From Azoarcus sp. DN11 (GTDB lineage: Bacteria > Pseudomonadota > Gammaproteobacteria > Burkholderiales > Rhodocyclaceae): DNA of 64,000 nucleotides. Every line of letters starts with the position of its first letter. The first letter of the stretch is position 1. The stretch lies in assembly GCF_003628555.1 (NCBI RefSeq), contig NZ_CP021731.1, positions 1,550,001 through 1,614,000 of the forward strand, read 5' to 3'. Both the position numbers and the translations under genes were made by a program. The notes beneath the pieces are model-generated. The model was given only the letters and a program-made list of their open reading frames with translations, was not told the origin of the DNA and did no database searches. Shown piece after piece: positions 34,816 to 44,080 of the stretch.

Positions 34816-36147
34816 ATGATCACAGACGTTAAAGCGGGGCGTGCCGGTGCGCGCGCCCCGACCCCTTCGAGCGCCGCCGGGCTGGCTGGCGTGGCAGTGC
34901 CGGAATTGCATGAATCGCACGAATCGCGACGCCTGTTCCTGCAGCAGGCGGTGACCTGCAGCACCGTCCTCCCCGTACTGGTCGGACTCACGGGCCCCGC
35001 CTGGGGCGCCAACGCGAATCCCCCGGCGACCACCGGTCCCCGGGTGGTGCGCAGCTTCAACGATGCCTATCTGGAACTCGTTCGGCTCCTGCGCGAAGCC
35101 TGCGAGGTGGAGCACGTACTGATGCTCCAGTACCTCTACGCTGGCTTCTCCCTTACCCCTGCCTACCGGACCCTAGCGGGCAGCGGCACTCCGGGAGCCG
35201 ATACGCTGCTGGGGGTTGCCGTGCAGGAGATGCAGCACCTGGCGAGCGTCAACCACCTGCTGGTGCTCCTCGGGGCGGCCCCCAACCTGCTTTCGGCAGA
35301 GTTTCCGTACGAGCCCCAGATCTATCCCTTCGAGTTCAACCTCGAGCCGCTGAGCCCGCGGAGCCTTTCCAAGTACATCTACGCCGAGGCCCCGATCGGC
35401 TTCTTCGATGGCCCCCGAAGTCCTGCCGACGCACAATTCGCCGACAGCGTCCTGGCGATGATCGGCCCCAAGCGCCGTCCCAACCACGTGGGCAGCCTCT
35501 ACAACGCGCTCATCGCCCTCGTCGGGGAGGTGAGTCGCCGTCCGGGCATGCCCAAACTCGACGCCTGGCTGGCCAAATTGGAAGCGATCAAGGCGGAGGG
35601 GGAGAAGGAGCATTTCATCTTCTTCAAGAACGTGTTCCTGGCGCACCACCCGGCCTTCGACGGCCATCGCGACGCCTGGCAACTGGCGCCGACCGATCCC
35701 GCGTATCCTGCCTACGCGGTGCCGGTGAACCCCACGGCCTATGTGGGGCATGAGAACGAGATCCTGAACCCGGACCTGCGCGCCCTGGCTTGGCTCGCCG
35801 ACCTGCACTACTGGACGGCACTGCTGCTGCTCGACCTGCACTTCCGCAGCGGCGACGACATGCCACGGAGCCTCGCTCTGGCGCACATGTCCGGGCCGCT
35901 GTTGAGCCTCGGGCGGCACCTGCCCATCCTCGGCGGCGGGCTGCCTTTCGACCCGCTGAACTTCGGCAGTGCGCCGGCGCTCGACATGGTGGGTAGCCGG
36001 CGGCTCATCGCGAGCCTCGTGCGGGAGAGCATGGAGCTCGCCAAGGCGATGGCTCCGGCCCTGCCGGCCGATTACCCCGCGGGCGTGGCCGAAACCACTC
36101 TCGTCGCCTTGAGCGACAACAGGCAGATCGCGGCACGCGCGCCCTGA
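34816..36147 (+). CDS. Tat-exported ferritin-like protein
   Basis: This is a 443-residue protein with a clear twin-arginine signal (ESRRLFLQQA, hydrophobic to about residue 60) and a ferritin-like helical domain of the PF12902 type. Probable diiron ligands are CEVEHVLMLQYLYAGFSL (E-x-x-H), VQEMQHLASVNHLL (E-x-x-H) and GEKEHFIFF. GAGGAG lies 8 bases before the ATG at 34816. Folding before export fits a metal-containing protein. Its substrate is unknown. It stands alone on the plus strand between minus-strand respiratory genes. Confidence 0.75.
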   Translation: MITDVKAGRAGARAPTPSSAAGLAGVAVPELHESHESRRLFLQQAVTCSTVLPVLVGLTGPAWGANANPPATTGPRVVRSFNDAYLELVRLLREACEVEHVLMLQYLYAGFSLTPAYRTLAGSGTPGADTLLGVAVQEMQHLASVNHLLVLLGAAPNLLSAEFPYEPQIYPFEFNLEPLSPRSLSKYIYAEAPIGFFDGPRSPADAQFADSVLAMIGPKRRPNHVGSLYNALIALVGEVSRRPGMPKLDAWLAKLEAIKAEGEKEHFIFFKNVFLAHHPAFDGHRDAWQLAPTDPAYPAYAVPVNPTAYVGHENEILNPDLRALAWLADLHYWTALLLLDLHFRSGDDMPRSLALAHMSGPLLSLGRHLPILGGGLPFDPLNFGSAPALDMVGSRRLIASLVRESMELAKAMAPALPADYPAGVAETTLVALSDNRQIAARAP

Positions 36148-36183
36148 GTTTCAATTCACCCGCGCCACCGAATGAGGTGGCGC

Positions 36184-37446
36184 TCAGGCCGCGTGCGCCC
36201 GGCGATAGTTTCCGAGCACCTTGACGATATTCGCGAAGAGGAAGATGAACTCGGCGGTGACGAGGGCGCCGGCAAGCCGGATCAGCCAGGGATTGCCGGC
36301 GAGCGCGGCGAGCAGCAGCGCCGCGAGCGCCGCCGCGTGCACGCCCAGGTGACGCCGGATCGGCTTGTCGGGCTGCAGCTTCTTCATGTTCGGCGCCTTG
36401 CCGACGTCCTGGGTCAGGTGCAGCCACGCGAGGAAGGGCACGATCTTGTAGAGCATGCCGACAATCACGCTGACGAAGCCGCCATGCAGTACCAGGATGC
36501 CCGCGAGGATGGGCCAGGCCTGGTGGTCCGAATGATGTGCGACCAGCACACACGCGAGTCCCGCGATGAAGCTGCCCATGCCCAGCTGGAACGCCCGTGT
36601 CGTCATGTCCGGCACCGACCGGCGCGACTGGCGCTGCAGCTTCAGGGTGCTCACCGCGAACGCCACGCAGAGCACTGCGAGCGCGGTCGACAGCGCGAAC
36701 TCCGCGACGCCCAGTTCGCCGTACACCGTTGCGCTCCACAGCACCAGCACGGCGCCTGTGCCCAGCGCCCAGAAGCGCGTCAGGGGCGCCGGGTAGTTCG
36801 GCGTGATCTGGAACATCGGCACTACCACCCAGCTCGCCGCCGCGAGCAACACCCCGGCTCCGCCCAACAGCGCCCAGCCGATATGCAGCTTCAGCACCAC
36901 CAGCAGCGGCAGGGCGAGGCCGCGCGACAGGGTCAGCCCCAGCGCCATGCCCAGCGCGATCGCGACCGTGAACCCGAGCAGTGCGATGCGCATGTCGCGT
37001 GGTGTCGCCTGCGCGACGGGTATTCGCCGCAACCCGAGGAAGGCCGCTGCGACGAAGATGGCCAGTCCGCCCCCCAGCAGCACCGTCGCCGGCATGAGAA
37101 AGCCGTGGGAACCGCTGCCGAGCCCCCACGCGAGGCACAGCGCCCCGATCGTCATCGCCAGATGCACGATGGTCGCGATCGGGCCCGAGCGCGGAATCAC
37201 CGCGCCCGCCACCACCGGCAGCACCTGGAACATCGCCCCCAGCATCACCGTCAGCATGAAGCCCACGGTCACCAGATGCGTGACCGCCAGCGCCCCCGGC
37301 GTCCAGCGCGAATCGAGCAGTTCCGGTGCGGCGAGCAGCGTTGCGCCGGCAGCCACGCCGAAGATCGGTGCGGTCAGGAAGAAACGCAGCGGCGTCGAGA
37401 AAGCCGGCGCCGCGTCGTAGCTGAGGGTCTGCCCGTCGGGAATCAT
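36184..37446 (-). CDS. Polytopic membrane protein, heme-copper oxidase subunit I/NnrS-like
   Basis: This is a 420-residue protein with about 12 transmembrane helices. Conserved-looking histidines lie in helices: VTHLVTVGFMLTVMLGAMFQ, IVHLAMTIGALCLAWGLG, KLHIGWALLGG, and AHHSDHQAWP with LHGGFVSVIVGMLYKIVPFL. The H-L-x-T-x-G-F and G-x-M-x-Q-V-L-P pattern recalls NnrS and oxidase subunit I-like proteins of denitrifiers, but a full set of copper and heme ligands is not evident. Its ATG overlaps the DUF2249 stop (ATGA). The hemerythrin partner and the FNR box suggest a role in NO or low-oxygen response. Confidence 0.7.
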   Translation of the reverse strand: MIPDGQTLSYDAAPAFSTPLRFFLTAPIFGVAAGATLLAAPELLDSRWTPGALAVTHLVTVGFMLTVMLGAMFQVLPVVAGAVIPRSGPIATIVHLAMTIGALCLAWGLGSGSHGFLMPATVLLGGGLAIFVAAAFLGLRRIPVAQATPRDMRIALLGFTVAIALGMALGLTLSRGLALPLLVVLKLHIGWALLGGAGVLLAAASWVVVPMFQITPNYPAPLTRFWALGTGAVLVLWSATVYGELGVAEFALSTALAVLCVAFAVSTLKLQRQSRRSVPDMTTRAFQLGMGSFIAGLACVLVAHHSDHQAWPILAGILVLHGGFVSVIVGMLYKIVPFLAWLHLTQDVGKAPNMKKLQPDKPIRRHLGVHAAALAALLLAALAGNPWLIRLAGALVTAEFIFLFANIVKVLGNYRRAHAA

Positions 37447-37658
37447 GGGTTCAGGATGTCGATTTCGACGACGCCGTCGTCACGGATGCGGTTCTCGTAC
37501 TTGTAGCCGTCGCGGTCCAGGATCCGGAACAGCGGGTAAGGCATGCGGTCCAGCAACAAGGTCATGCTCTCGCCCTTGGGCAGGTCCGCCAGCGTATCCA
37601 TCGCCAGTTCGAAGGGTTGCGGTGGTTCCAGACCGCGCGCGTCTACGACTTTTTTCAT
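37443..37658 (-). CDS. DUF2249-domain small protein
   Basis: This is a 71-residue, cytoplasmic, TusA/SirA-like fold protein of the DUF2249 family, starting MKKVVDARGLEPPQPFE with the D-x-R-G-L-x-P-P-x-P-F signature. DUF2249 genes are commonly linked to hemerythrin and NO-related genes in denitrifiers; the biochemical role is unknown. Both ends overlap neighbours (one base with the hemerythrin stop, four with the membrane protein start), so three proteins are translated in tandem. Confidence 0.85.
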   Translation of the reverse strand: MKKVVDARGLEPPQPFELAMDTLADLPKGESMTLLLDRMPYPLFRILDRDGYKYENRIRDDGVVEIDILNP

Positions 37659-38101
37659 CAGGCCCTCGCGTGAAGGCGCTCGCTCAGCCCGGCGGCGACA
37701 TCGGAGCCGCCAAGGTGCGAGTCGCACATGGGATAAAGGATATTCTCCTCCTTCATGTTGTGCTGCTGCATCAGGATCAGCAAGGTTTCCGATTCGCCGG
37801 CATAGTCGTCGCCGTCCTTGTTCGCGAGTGCGTCGCGCATGCGGGCGAGCGCGCTGCGCATCTCGGCATGTTCGCCGCGCATCACCTTTGTCGGCCCTTC
37901 GGTCATCCCGGTGGCGGCTTCGAACTTCGGGAAGAGCAGGGATTCCTCGGCATCGAAATGGTTTTCCATTTCTGCCGCGAACTGCTCGAACGCTGCGCTT
38001 GCCTCGTCCCACTTGCCCTTGGCTGCAGCCGTCTCGGCACGGGCGAAGGTCTGGTCGCAGCTGCGGTGGTCGTCGGTCATCAGGGAAGTGATCTGGCTCA
38101 T
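37658..38101 (-). CDS. Hemerythrin-domain protein
   Basis: This is a 147-residue bacterial hemerythrin-like protein that should bind O2 or NO at a diiron site. Ligand pattern: TDDHRSCDQTF (His), HFDAEESLLFPKF (H-x-x-x-E), HAEMRSALARM (His) and QQHNMKEENILYPMCD (H-x-x-x-E and terminal Asp). I chose the ATG at 38101; the 13 upstream codons are not conserved-looking. It leads the operon with DUF2249 and the 12-helix membrane protein, behind a perfect FNR/DNR box. Confidence 0.9.
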   Translation of the reverse strand: MSQITSLMTDDHRSCDQTFARAETAAAKGKWDEASAAFEQFAAEMENHFDAEESLLFPKFEAATGMTEGPTKVMRGEHAEMRSALARMRDALANKDGDDYAGESETLLILMQQHNMKEENILYPMCDSHLGGSDVAAGLSERLHARA

Positions 38102-38157
38102 GGTCGCGGGTCTCCGGTTAGGTGATTGCAATTCTCCCAATCCGCGAAGGGGGATCC

Positions 38158-38171
38158 TTGATGCTTATCAA
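38158..38171 (-). promoter_or_regulatory. Perfect FNR/DNR box for the hemerythrin operon
   Basis: TTGATGCTTATCAA matches TTGAT-N4-ATCAA at all ten positions. The centre is 63-64 bases before the hemerythrin ATG, the same geometry as the nosR box. Class II activation at -41.5 would start transcription near 38123. Confidence 0.85.
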
Positions 38172-38406
38172 ACCGTTCGTGTATCCAATCAATTCAGGAG
38201 CGGGGCCGAATCGGGAATCCACGCGCGGTGCAATGGCAAACGCATTTACAGCCGGAAACATCCACACAGGCATGTCATGGCCAGAATGCGCACCGGGCAA
38301 GGATCGCGCGCGCAAGATTCACACCCGCGCGCGGGCCTGCTAGATTGATGTCATTGGGCGCGTGAAACGTCCGCCCACCCGTCCGGTATTCTCGTGGAGG
38401 CACTGC

Positions 38407-41400
38407 ATGTCCGTTGAAGGGCTGGCTCGCAAGTTCCGTTTCGATCCTGCGCGGCTGAAGCGCCCGGCAAAGTGGCTGGCCGGCACCGTCCTTGTCATCG
38501 CCGTGCTCGGATTCCTGGTCGCGCCGCCGCTGGTGCGCCACTTCGGGCAGAAGATCGCGTCCGACATCCTCGGCCGCCAGGTGACCATCGAGGACATCGA
38601 CATCAACCCCTTCGCGCTGTCCGTGACCGCAAAGGGATTCAGCATCGCCGAAGCCGATGGCCAACCCGGTGCCTTCTCGTTTGCATCGCTTTACGCCAAC
38701 CTCGAAAGCGAGTCGATTTTCCGCGGCGCCCTGGTCTTGCGCGAACTCCGCCTCGAGGCGCCACGCATCAATTTCGTCCGGCTCGACGAGTCCCGCCACA
38801 ACTGGACCGACGTGCAGGAGCGGCTTGCAGCGCGTCCGAAATCGCCGGACGACAAGCCGGCGCTGTTCTCGCTCAACAACATCCAGCTGGTCGACGGCAC
38901 GGTCACCGTCGAGGACCGTACGGTGGGCGTCAGGAACGAGATCACCAACCTCACCATCGGCGTGCCCTTCGTCTCCAACCTTCCGGTCAAGGTCGAACTC
39001 TTCACCGAGCCGGTCGTCTCCGCGCTGATCAACGGCCATCCGCTGCAACTGGTCGGGCGTACCCGTCCCTTCGCCAACGACCGTGACACCGTCCTCGACC
39101 TCAAGCTCGACGGCTTCGACTTCACGCCTTATGTGGCCTACCTGCCGTTCAAGCCGGCGTTCCGGCTGCCCGAAGGCCGTGTGTCGACGGACATCGAACT
39201 CGCCTTCTCGCAGGCCGCCGACGAAATGCCGAAGGTTGCGCTGAAAGGTTCGGTTGCGCTCGATTCGATCAAGCTGCAGGACGCCGCCGGCAATCCGCTG
39301 CTCGACCTTCCCAGGCTCTCGCTCGGCCTTGCCGACGTGCAGCCCCTTGCACGCAAGCTCCATTTCGACCGCCTCGAGATCAGCCAGCCGACGGTCGACA
39401 TCGTCCGCCTGGCCAGCGGACGCCTCAACTTCCAGGAGATCCTTCCCCCTCCCGCCGCGGACAAACCCGCCGCGGAGACGCCCGAGGCGACGGGGCAGGC
39501 CGCAGCGGCTACCCCGGCCGCCGAACCGCTGCTGTTCACGCTCGATAACGCAAAGATCAGCGGAGCGACGATCCGCGTCGACGACCGCGCCGCGGGCGGG
39601 CCGAACAGCGGCGGCGAGCCTTTCCGCACCGAGATCAAGGACCTGCAGTTCGAGGCCCGCAACGTCAGCACCGCGCCGGACGCGGTCGCCGAACTCGCCC
39701 TCGACTTCGGCACGGACGCCGGCGAGAAGAGCAGCCATCGTGACCGCCTGCGCCTGAATCCGCTGGAAGTCGAAGGGCGCATCGCCGCCGAGAACGTCCT
39801 CGTTTCGCGCTACCTGCCGTACTACGCCGCGCAGCTGCCGGGCGGCGACGTCCGCGGCGGCCGTGTCGATGCCACCGTGCAGTACAAGGTGAAGATGTCC
39901 GGCGACGCGCCGCAGATCGACCTTCTCGCCGAAGCGCTCGTGCTGCGCGACTTCGAACTTGCGCTCAAGGGGCAGAAGCAGCCCGTCGCGAAGCTCGCGC
40001 GCTTTGCCGTCAATGACGTCAAGGTCGTGCCGGCCGACCGCGCGGTAACTGTCGGCAGCATCGAGTCGAACGGCGCCGCGTTCGCGGCCCTCAAGGACAA
40101 GCAGGGCAAGCTCGACGTCCTCGCCCTCGTCGGCGAGCCGAAAGCGGCAAAAGCCGAACCCGCCGCGAAGCCGGCCGGGAACGCCAAGCTGGCGAAGGGC
40201 GCAGCGAAGGGCGCCAAGCCGCGGTCCGGTGACGACGGCACGGACAAGCCCTGGGCGGTAACGGTGAACAAGCTCGCCTTCGACGGCTGGTCGGCGCGCT
40301 TCGAGGACCGCACCCAGGGCACTCCGATCGTGCTGCTGGCCGACGCCATCAAGCTCGGCGCCGAAGGCCTCTGCACCGCGAAGGGGGCGACGGCGAAGCT
40401 CGACCTCACCGCGCGCGTGAACAAGCGCGGCAGCGTCGATGTGAAGGGCGCCGTCGGCCTCGATCCGCTCAAGGGCGACCTGAACCTCGACCTGAAATCC
40501 GTCGACCTCCTCCCGCTGCAACCCTATGTCGTCGAACAGCTCAACATCGCCATCTCGCGCGGCACCTTCAGCACGCGGGGCAAGCTGGCCTTCGAGTCGG
40601 CGCGCGACGGCAACCTCAAGGCGAGCTTCCGCGGCGATGCCGGCGTCGACAACTTCGCATCCATCGACAAGGCCCAGGCCGCGGATTTCCTGCGCTGGAA
40701 GAAATTCGCCGTCACCGGCATCGACTTCCGCCTCGCGCCACTCGCCGTCGCGATCAAGGATGTCTCGCTGAACGACTTCTACACCCGCCTGATCCTCGAC
40801 GATCAGGGCCGGCTCAACCTGCGCGAGATACGCCAGCACGAGACCGCCGCTGCCGCACAGCCCGCAGCGCCTGCAGCGGGCGAAGCGCCGCCCGCACCGG
40901 CACCGGCGGCACCCGCCAAGGCGGAAGCGACCATTCCGCCGCCGAGCGAGTCGCCCCCGCCGATCTCGATCGGCAAGGTCACGATCAAGCAGGGCAACAT
41001 CCAGTTCAGCGACCGCTTCATTCGGCCGAACTACGACGCCAACCTCACCGGCATGGAGGGCGAGCTCGTCGGCCTGTCGTCGGATCCGTCGACGATCGCC
41101 AAGCTCGATCTGCGCGGCAAGGTGGACAACGCTGCGCCGGTCACGGTCGCCGGTCAGCTCAACCCCTTCCGGCAGGACCGTTACCTCGACATCGCCGCGT
41201 CGGTGAAGGACTTCGAACTCACCGCCGTGTCCGCCTACTCCGGCAAGTACGTCGGCTACGGCATCCAGAAGGGCAAGCTGTCCGCGGACCTCAACTACAA
41301 GATCGAAGACCGCAAGCTCAGCGCAACGAACCGGGTGTTCCTCGACCAGCTCACCTTCGGCGACAAGGTCGATAGCCCCACGGCGCTGAACCTGCCGGTG

Positions 41401-42159
41401 CAGCTCGCGGTTTCGCTGCTGAAGAACAGCCGCGGCGAGATCGACCTCAACGTCCCCATCGGCGGTTCGCTGGACGACCCCGAATTCAGCGTCGCCGGAA
41501 TCGTCGTCAAGGCGATCATCAACCTGATCGGCAAGGCGCTCACGGCGCCGTTCTCGCTGCTCGGCTCGATGTTCGGCGGCGGCGAGGAGCTGTCGTACGT
41601 CGAATTCGCGCCGGGGCGGGCCACGCTCGACGCGGCAACCACCGAGAAGATCGCGACGCTCGCGCGCGCGCTCGCCGACCGTCCCGCGCTGAAGCTCGAG
41701 ATCACCGCCCGTGCGGATCCGGCGACCGATCCCGACGGCATCCGCCGCGTGCTGCTGGAACGCAGCGTCAAGGCGGCCAGGCTCAAGGAAATGGTGCGCA
41801 AGGGCGAGGAGGCCCCGTCGCTCGACGAGCTGACGCTCACCCCCGAGGAGTACGCGACATGGCTCAAAAAGGTCTATCGTGATGCAGACTTCAAGCGTCC
41901 GCGCAACGCGATCGGCCTGCTCAAGGACTTGCCGGTGGAGGAGATGGAGGCGCTCATCCTCGCCAACACCAAGGTCGACGACGAGGCGCTGCGCCAGCTT
42001 GCGCAACAGCGTGGGCAGGCGATCAAGGACAAGCTGCTCGCGGATGGCAAGGTGCCTGCGGAGCGGGTCTTCCTGCTCGGCCCCAAGGTCGAGGCGGCGA
42101 GCGGCGACAAGGCGGGCGAGCAGGGCGCCGCGCGGCGCACGCTGTTCTCGCTGAAGTGA
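38407..42159 (+). CDS. Large DUF748/AsmA-like envelope protein
   Basis: This is a 1250-residue protein anchored by one N-terminal helix (WLAGTVLVIAVLGFLVAPPL) with the rest periplasmic. Repeated DUF748-type stretches occur (ITIEDIDINPFALSVTAKGF-like, and DRFIRPNYDANLTGMEGEL near residue 885). Several A/P/K-rich linkers lie at about residues 350-380, 575-615 and 815-860. The last 200 residues carry an OmpA-like segment (SYVEFAPGRATLDAATTEKI). These proteins resemble AsmA/TamB bridges that move phospholipids or secure the outer membrane; the role here is inferred. GGAGG lies 7 bases before the ATG at 38407. Confidence 0.85.
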   Translation: MSVEGLARKFRFDPARLKRPAKWLAGTVLVIAVLGFLVAPPLVRHFGQKIASDILGRQVTIEDIDINPFALSVTAKGFSIAEADGQPGAFSFASLYANLESESIFRGALVLRELRLEAPRINFVRLDESRHNWTDVQERLAARPKSPDDKPALFSLNNIQLVDGTVTVEDRTVGVRNEITNLTIGVPFVSNLPVKVELFTEPVVSALINGHPLQLVGRTRPFANDRDTVLDLKLDGFDFTPYVAYLPFKPAFRLPEGRVSTDIELAFSQAADEMPKVALKGSVALDSIKLQDAAGNPLLDLPRLSLGLADVQPLARKLHFDRLEISQPTVDIVRLASGRLNFQEILPPPAADKPAAETPEATGQAAAATPAAEPLLFTLDNAKISGATIRVDDRAAGGPNSGGEPFRTEIKDLQFEARNVSTAPDAVAELALDFGTDAGEKSSHRDRLRLNPLEVEGRIAAENVLVSRYLPYYAAQLPGGDVRGGRVDATVQYKVKMSGDAPQIDLLAEALVLRDFELALKGQKQPVAKLARFAVNDVKVVPADRAVTVGSIESNGAAFAALKDKQGKLDVLALVGEPKAAKAEPAAKPAGNAKLAKGAAKGAKPRSGDDGTDKPWAVTVNKLAFDGWSARFEDRTQGTPIVLLADAIKLGAEGLCTAKGATAKLDLTARVNKRGSVDVKGAVGLDPLKGDLNLDLKSVDLLPLQPYVVEQLNIAISRGTFSTRGKLAFESARDGNLKASFRGDAGVDNFASIDKAQAADFLRWKKFAVTGIDFRLAPLAVAIKDVSLNDFYTRLILDDQGRLNLREIRQHETAAAAQPAAPAAGEAPPAPAPAAPAKAEATIPPPSESPPPISIGKVTIKQGNIQFSDRFIRPNYDANLTGMEGELVGLSSDPSTIAKLDLRGKVDNAAPVTVAGQLNPFRQDRYLDIAASVKDFELTAVSAYSGKYVGYGIQKGKLSADLNYKIEDRKLSATNRVFLDQLTFGDKVDSPTALNLPVQLAVSLLKNSRGEIDLNVPIGGSLDDPEFSVAGIVVKAIINLIGKALTAPFSLLGSMFGGGEELSYVEFAPGRATLDAATTEKIATLARALADRPALKLEITARADPATDPDGIRRVLLERSVKAARLKEMVRKGEEAPSLDELTLTPEEYATWLKKVYRDADFKRPRNAIGLLKDLPVEEMEALILANTKVDDEALRQLAQQRGQAIKDKLLADGKVPAERVFLLGPKVEAASGDKAGEQGAARRTLFSLK

Positions 42160-42186
42160 GCGCAGGCATGCGAACCGGAGGAGATC

Positions 42187-42483
42187 ATGGCCCGGAAACT
42201 CGATGACGACGAACGCGCCGCGGCGCTCGCGACGCTACCCGAATGGGCGCTGGTGGTCGGGCGCGACGCGATCACGCGCAGCATCCGCTTCAAGGACTTC
42301 AACGCCGCTTTTGCCTTCATGACGCGCGTGGCGCTGAAGGCGGAAAAGATGGATCACCATCCGGAGTGGTTCAACGTCTACAACCGCATCGACATCACGC
42401 TGTCGACGCACGATGCCGGCGGACTCACCGAGCGGGACGTGGCGCTCGCGCGCTTCATCGACCAGGTGGCCGCGGGCGCCTGA
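42187..42483 (+). CDS. phhB: 4a-hydroxytetrahydrobiopterin dehydratase (PCD/PhhB)
   Basis: This is a 98-residue pterin-4a-carbinolamine dehydratase, which regenerates dihydrobiopterin after aromatic amino acid hydroxylation and can moonlight in molybdopterin metabolism. The signature is complete: the (E/D)-K-x-x-H-H-P-x-x segment is seen as [20 protein letters not shown], then [13 protein letters not shown]. It has its own GGAGG site (GGAGGAGATC) 27 bases after the DUF748 gene and is probably cotranscribed. Confidence 0.94.
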   Translation: MARKLDDDERAAALATLPEWALVVGRDAITRSIRFKDFNAAFAFMTRVALKAEKMDHHPEWFNVYNRIDITLSTHDAGGLTERDVALARFIDQVAAGA

Positions 42484-42534
42484 AATACGATGCGCCGCGG
42501 AGCCGGGTGATCCCGGCGCGGCGGCGCATCGCGG

Positions 42535-42554
42535 GACCCGCCCGAAGGCGGGTC
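42535..42554. terminator. Hairpin between convergent phhB and metY
   Basis: GACCCGCC (42535-42542) pairs perfectly with 42547-42554 over a CGAA tetraloop. There is no T run on either side. It serves both convergent transcripts. Confidence 0.55.
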
Positions 42555-42563
42555 GGGGTGGGA

Positions 42564-43835
42564 TCAGGCCGCGGCGAGCGCCTGGTCCAGATCGGCGATC
42601 AGGTCGTCGACATGCTCGATGCCGACCGACAGGCGGATCATGTCTTCGGTGACGCCGGCGCGCACGAGTTCCTCGGGCGAAAGCTGGCGGTGCGTCGTCG
42701 ATGCCGGATGGCAGGCGAGCGACTTGCAGTCGCCGATGTTCACGAGGCGCGTCACCAGCTTCAGCGCGTCCTGGAAGCGGCCGCCGGCCTCGCGGCCGCC
42801 CTTGACGCCGAAAGTCAGGATGCCCGAGGCGCGCCCGCCCATGTAGCGCTGCACCAGCGGGTAGTCCTTGTGCTCCTCCAGGCCTGCGTAATTCACCCAG
42901 CTGACCTTGGAATGGCCGGTCAGGAAGCGGGCGATCTTCACCGAGTTCTCGCAGATGCGGTCCATGCGCAGCGCCAGCGTCTCGATGCCCTGCAGGATCA
43001 GGAAGGCGTTGAACGGCGAGATCGCCGCGCCCATGTTGCGCAGCGGCACCACGCGCGCCCGCGCGATGTAGGCGGCCGGCCCCAGCGCTTCGGTGTAGAC
43101 GACGCCGTGATACGACACGTCCGGCTCGTTCAGGCGCTTGAAGCGCTCCTTGTGCTCGGCCCACGGGAACTTGCCCGAATCGACGATGATGCCGCCGATC
43201 GAGTTGCCGTGGCCGCCCAGGTACTTCGTCAGCGCATGCACGACGATGTCCGCTCCGTGCTCGAACGGACGGCACAGGTAGGGCGAAGGCACGGTGTTGT
43301 CGACGATCACCGGGACGCCCTGGCGATGGGCGACTTCGGCGATCTTCTCGAAGTCGGTGATGTTGCCGAGCGGATTGCCGACGGATTCGCAGAACACCGC
43401 CTTGGTGCGGCCGTCGATCAGGCGCTCGAAGGCGCCCGGGTCGCGGTAGTCCGCGAAGCGCACCTCGATGCCGTATTGCGGCAGCGTGTGGGCGAACAGG
43501 TTGTAGGTGCCGCCGTAGAGCGTGCTCGAGGTGACGATGTTGTCGCCTGCTTCGGCGATCGTCTGGATCGAAGCGGTGATCGCCGCCATCCCGGACGCCA
43601 CCGCCAGCGCCGCAATGCCCCCTTCCATCGCCGCGACGCGCTTTTCCAGCACGTCCTGGGTCGGATTCATGATGCGCGTATAGATGTTGCCCTGCACCTT
43701 CAGGTCGAACAGGTCGGCGCCGTGCTGGGTATCGTCGAAAGCGTAGGAAGTCGTCTGGTAGATGGGCACCGCCACCGCCTTGGTGGTCGGATCGGGCGAG
43801 TAACCGCCGTGTACCGCGAGCGTTTCGATTTTCAT
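42564..43835 (-). CDS. metY: O-acetylhomoserine aminocarboxypropyltransferase (sulfhydrylase)
   Basis: This is a PLP enzyme of the Cys/Met metabolism family (423 residues) that makes homocysteine from O-acetylhomoserine and sulfide. Motifs: YTRIMNPTQDVLEKRVAA, the pyridoxal region ASGMAAITASIQTI, VDNTVPSPYLCRPFEHGAD and the Schiff-base lysine in VVHALTKYLGGHGNSIGG. The length of over 420 residues with the long mid-region insert fits MetY rather than MetB or MetZ. It is monocistronic. Confidence 0.92.
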   Translation of the reverse strand: MKIETLAVHGGYSPDPTTKAVAVPIYQTTSYAFDDTQHGADLFDLKVQGNIYTRIMNPTQDVLEKRVAAMEGGIAALAVASGMAAITASIQTIAEAGDNIVTSSTLYGGTYNLFAHTLPQYGIEVRFADYRDPGAFERLIDGRTKAVFCESVGNPLGNITDFEKIAEVAHRQGVPVIVDNTVPSPYLCRPFEHGADIVVHALTKYLGGHGNSIGGIIVDSGKFPWAEHKERFKRLNEPDVSYHGVVYTEALGPAAYIARARVVPLRNMGAAISPFNAFLILQGIETLALRMDRICENSVKIARFLTGHSKVSWVNYAGLEEHKDYPLVQRYMGGRASGILTFGVKGGREAGGRFQDALKLVTRLVNIGDCKSLACHPASTTHRQLSPEELVRAGVTEDMIRLSVGIEHVDDLIADLDQALAAA

Positions 43836-43878
43836 GCGTTCATCCCGGATTGTTGGCGAGGTTCAGTTGCGAACAAAA

Positions 43879-43907
43879 AGTATAGCCAGCACGGGCAGGA
43901 TGAAAAA
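43879..43907 (-). promoter_or_regulatory. Putative sigma70 promoter of metY
   Basis: TATACT (43879-43884, minus strand) is preceded 16-17 bases upstream by TTTTCA/TTTTTC. The transcript would begin about 37 bases before the metY ATG. No recognisable SAM-sensing leader follows. Confidence 0.4.
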
Positions 43908-43978
43908 GAAGGTTTTCAGGAATGCTTATGACGCTCGCGCGAACGACGTGTCTGAATGGATATGTTGCAATCCTTCTG

Positions 43979-44006
43979 TTGAATCGTTTTTGAATGCTGC
44001 TAACAT
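43979..44006 (+). promoter_or_regulatory. Putative sigma70 promoter of the Cys-rich gene
   Basis: TTGAAT (43979-43984), a 16-base spacer and TAACAT (44001-44006) form a plausible promoter in an AT-rich pocket, leaving a leader of about 65 bases before the ATG at 44081. Confidence 0.4.
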
Positions 44007-44080
44007 CAACTTTCGCGCACAACGCAACTTAACCGGACTGCAACGATCCGGACGTATAAATACAAGAGGAGGGAGATGAG

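Noticed and set aside
38275..42006. 1243-codon minus-strand frame opposite the DUF748 gene
   Set aside because: Low-complexity antisense translation; the plus strand has a ribosome site, a membrane anchor and family motifs.
43836..44080. SAM-sensing riboswitch upstream of metY
   Set aside because: The leader is only about 40 bases and shows no recognisable SAM aptamer pairing.
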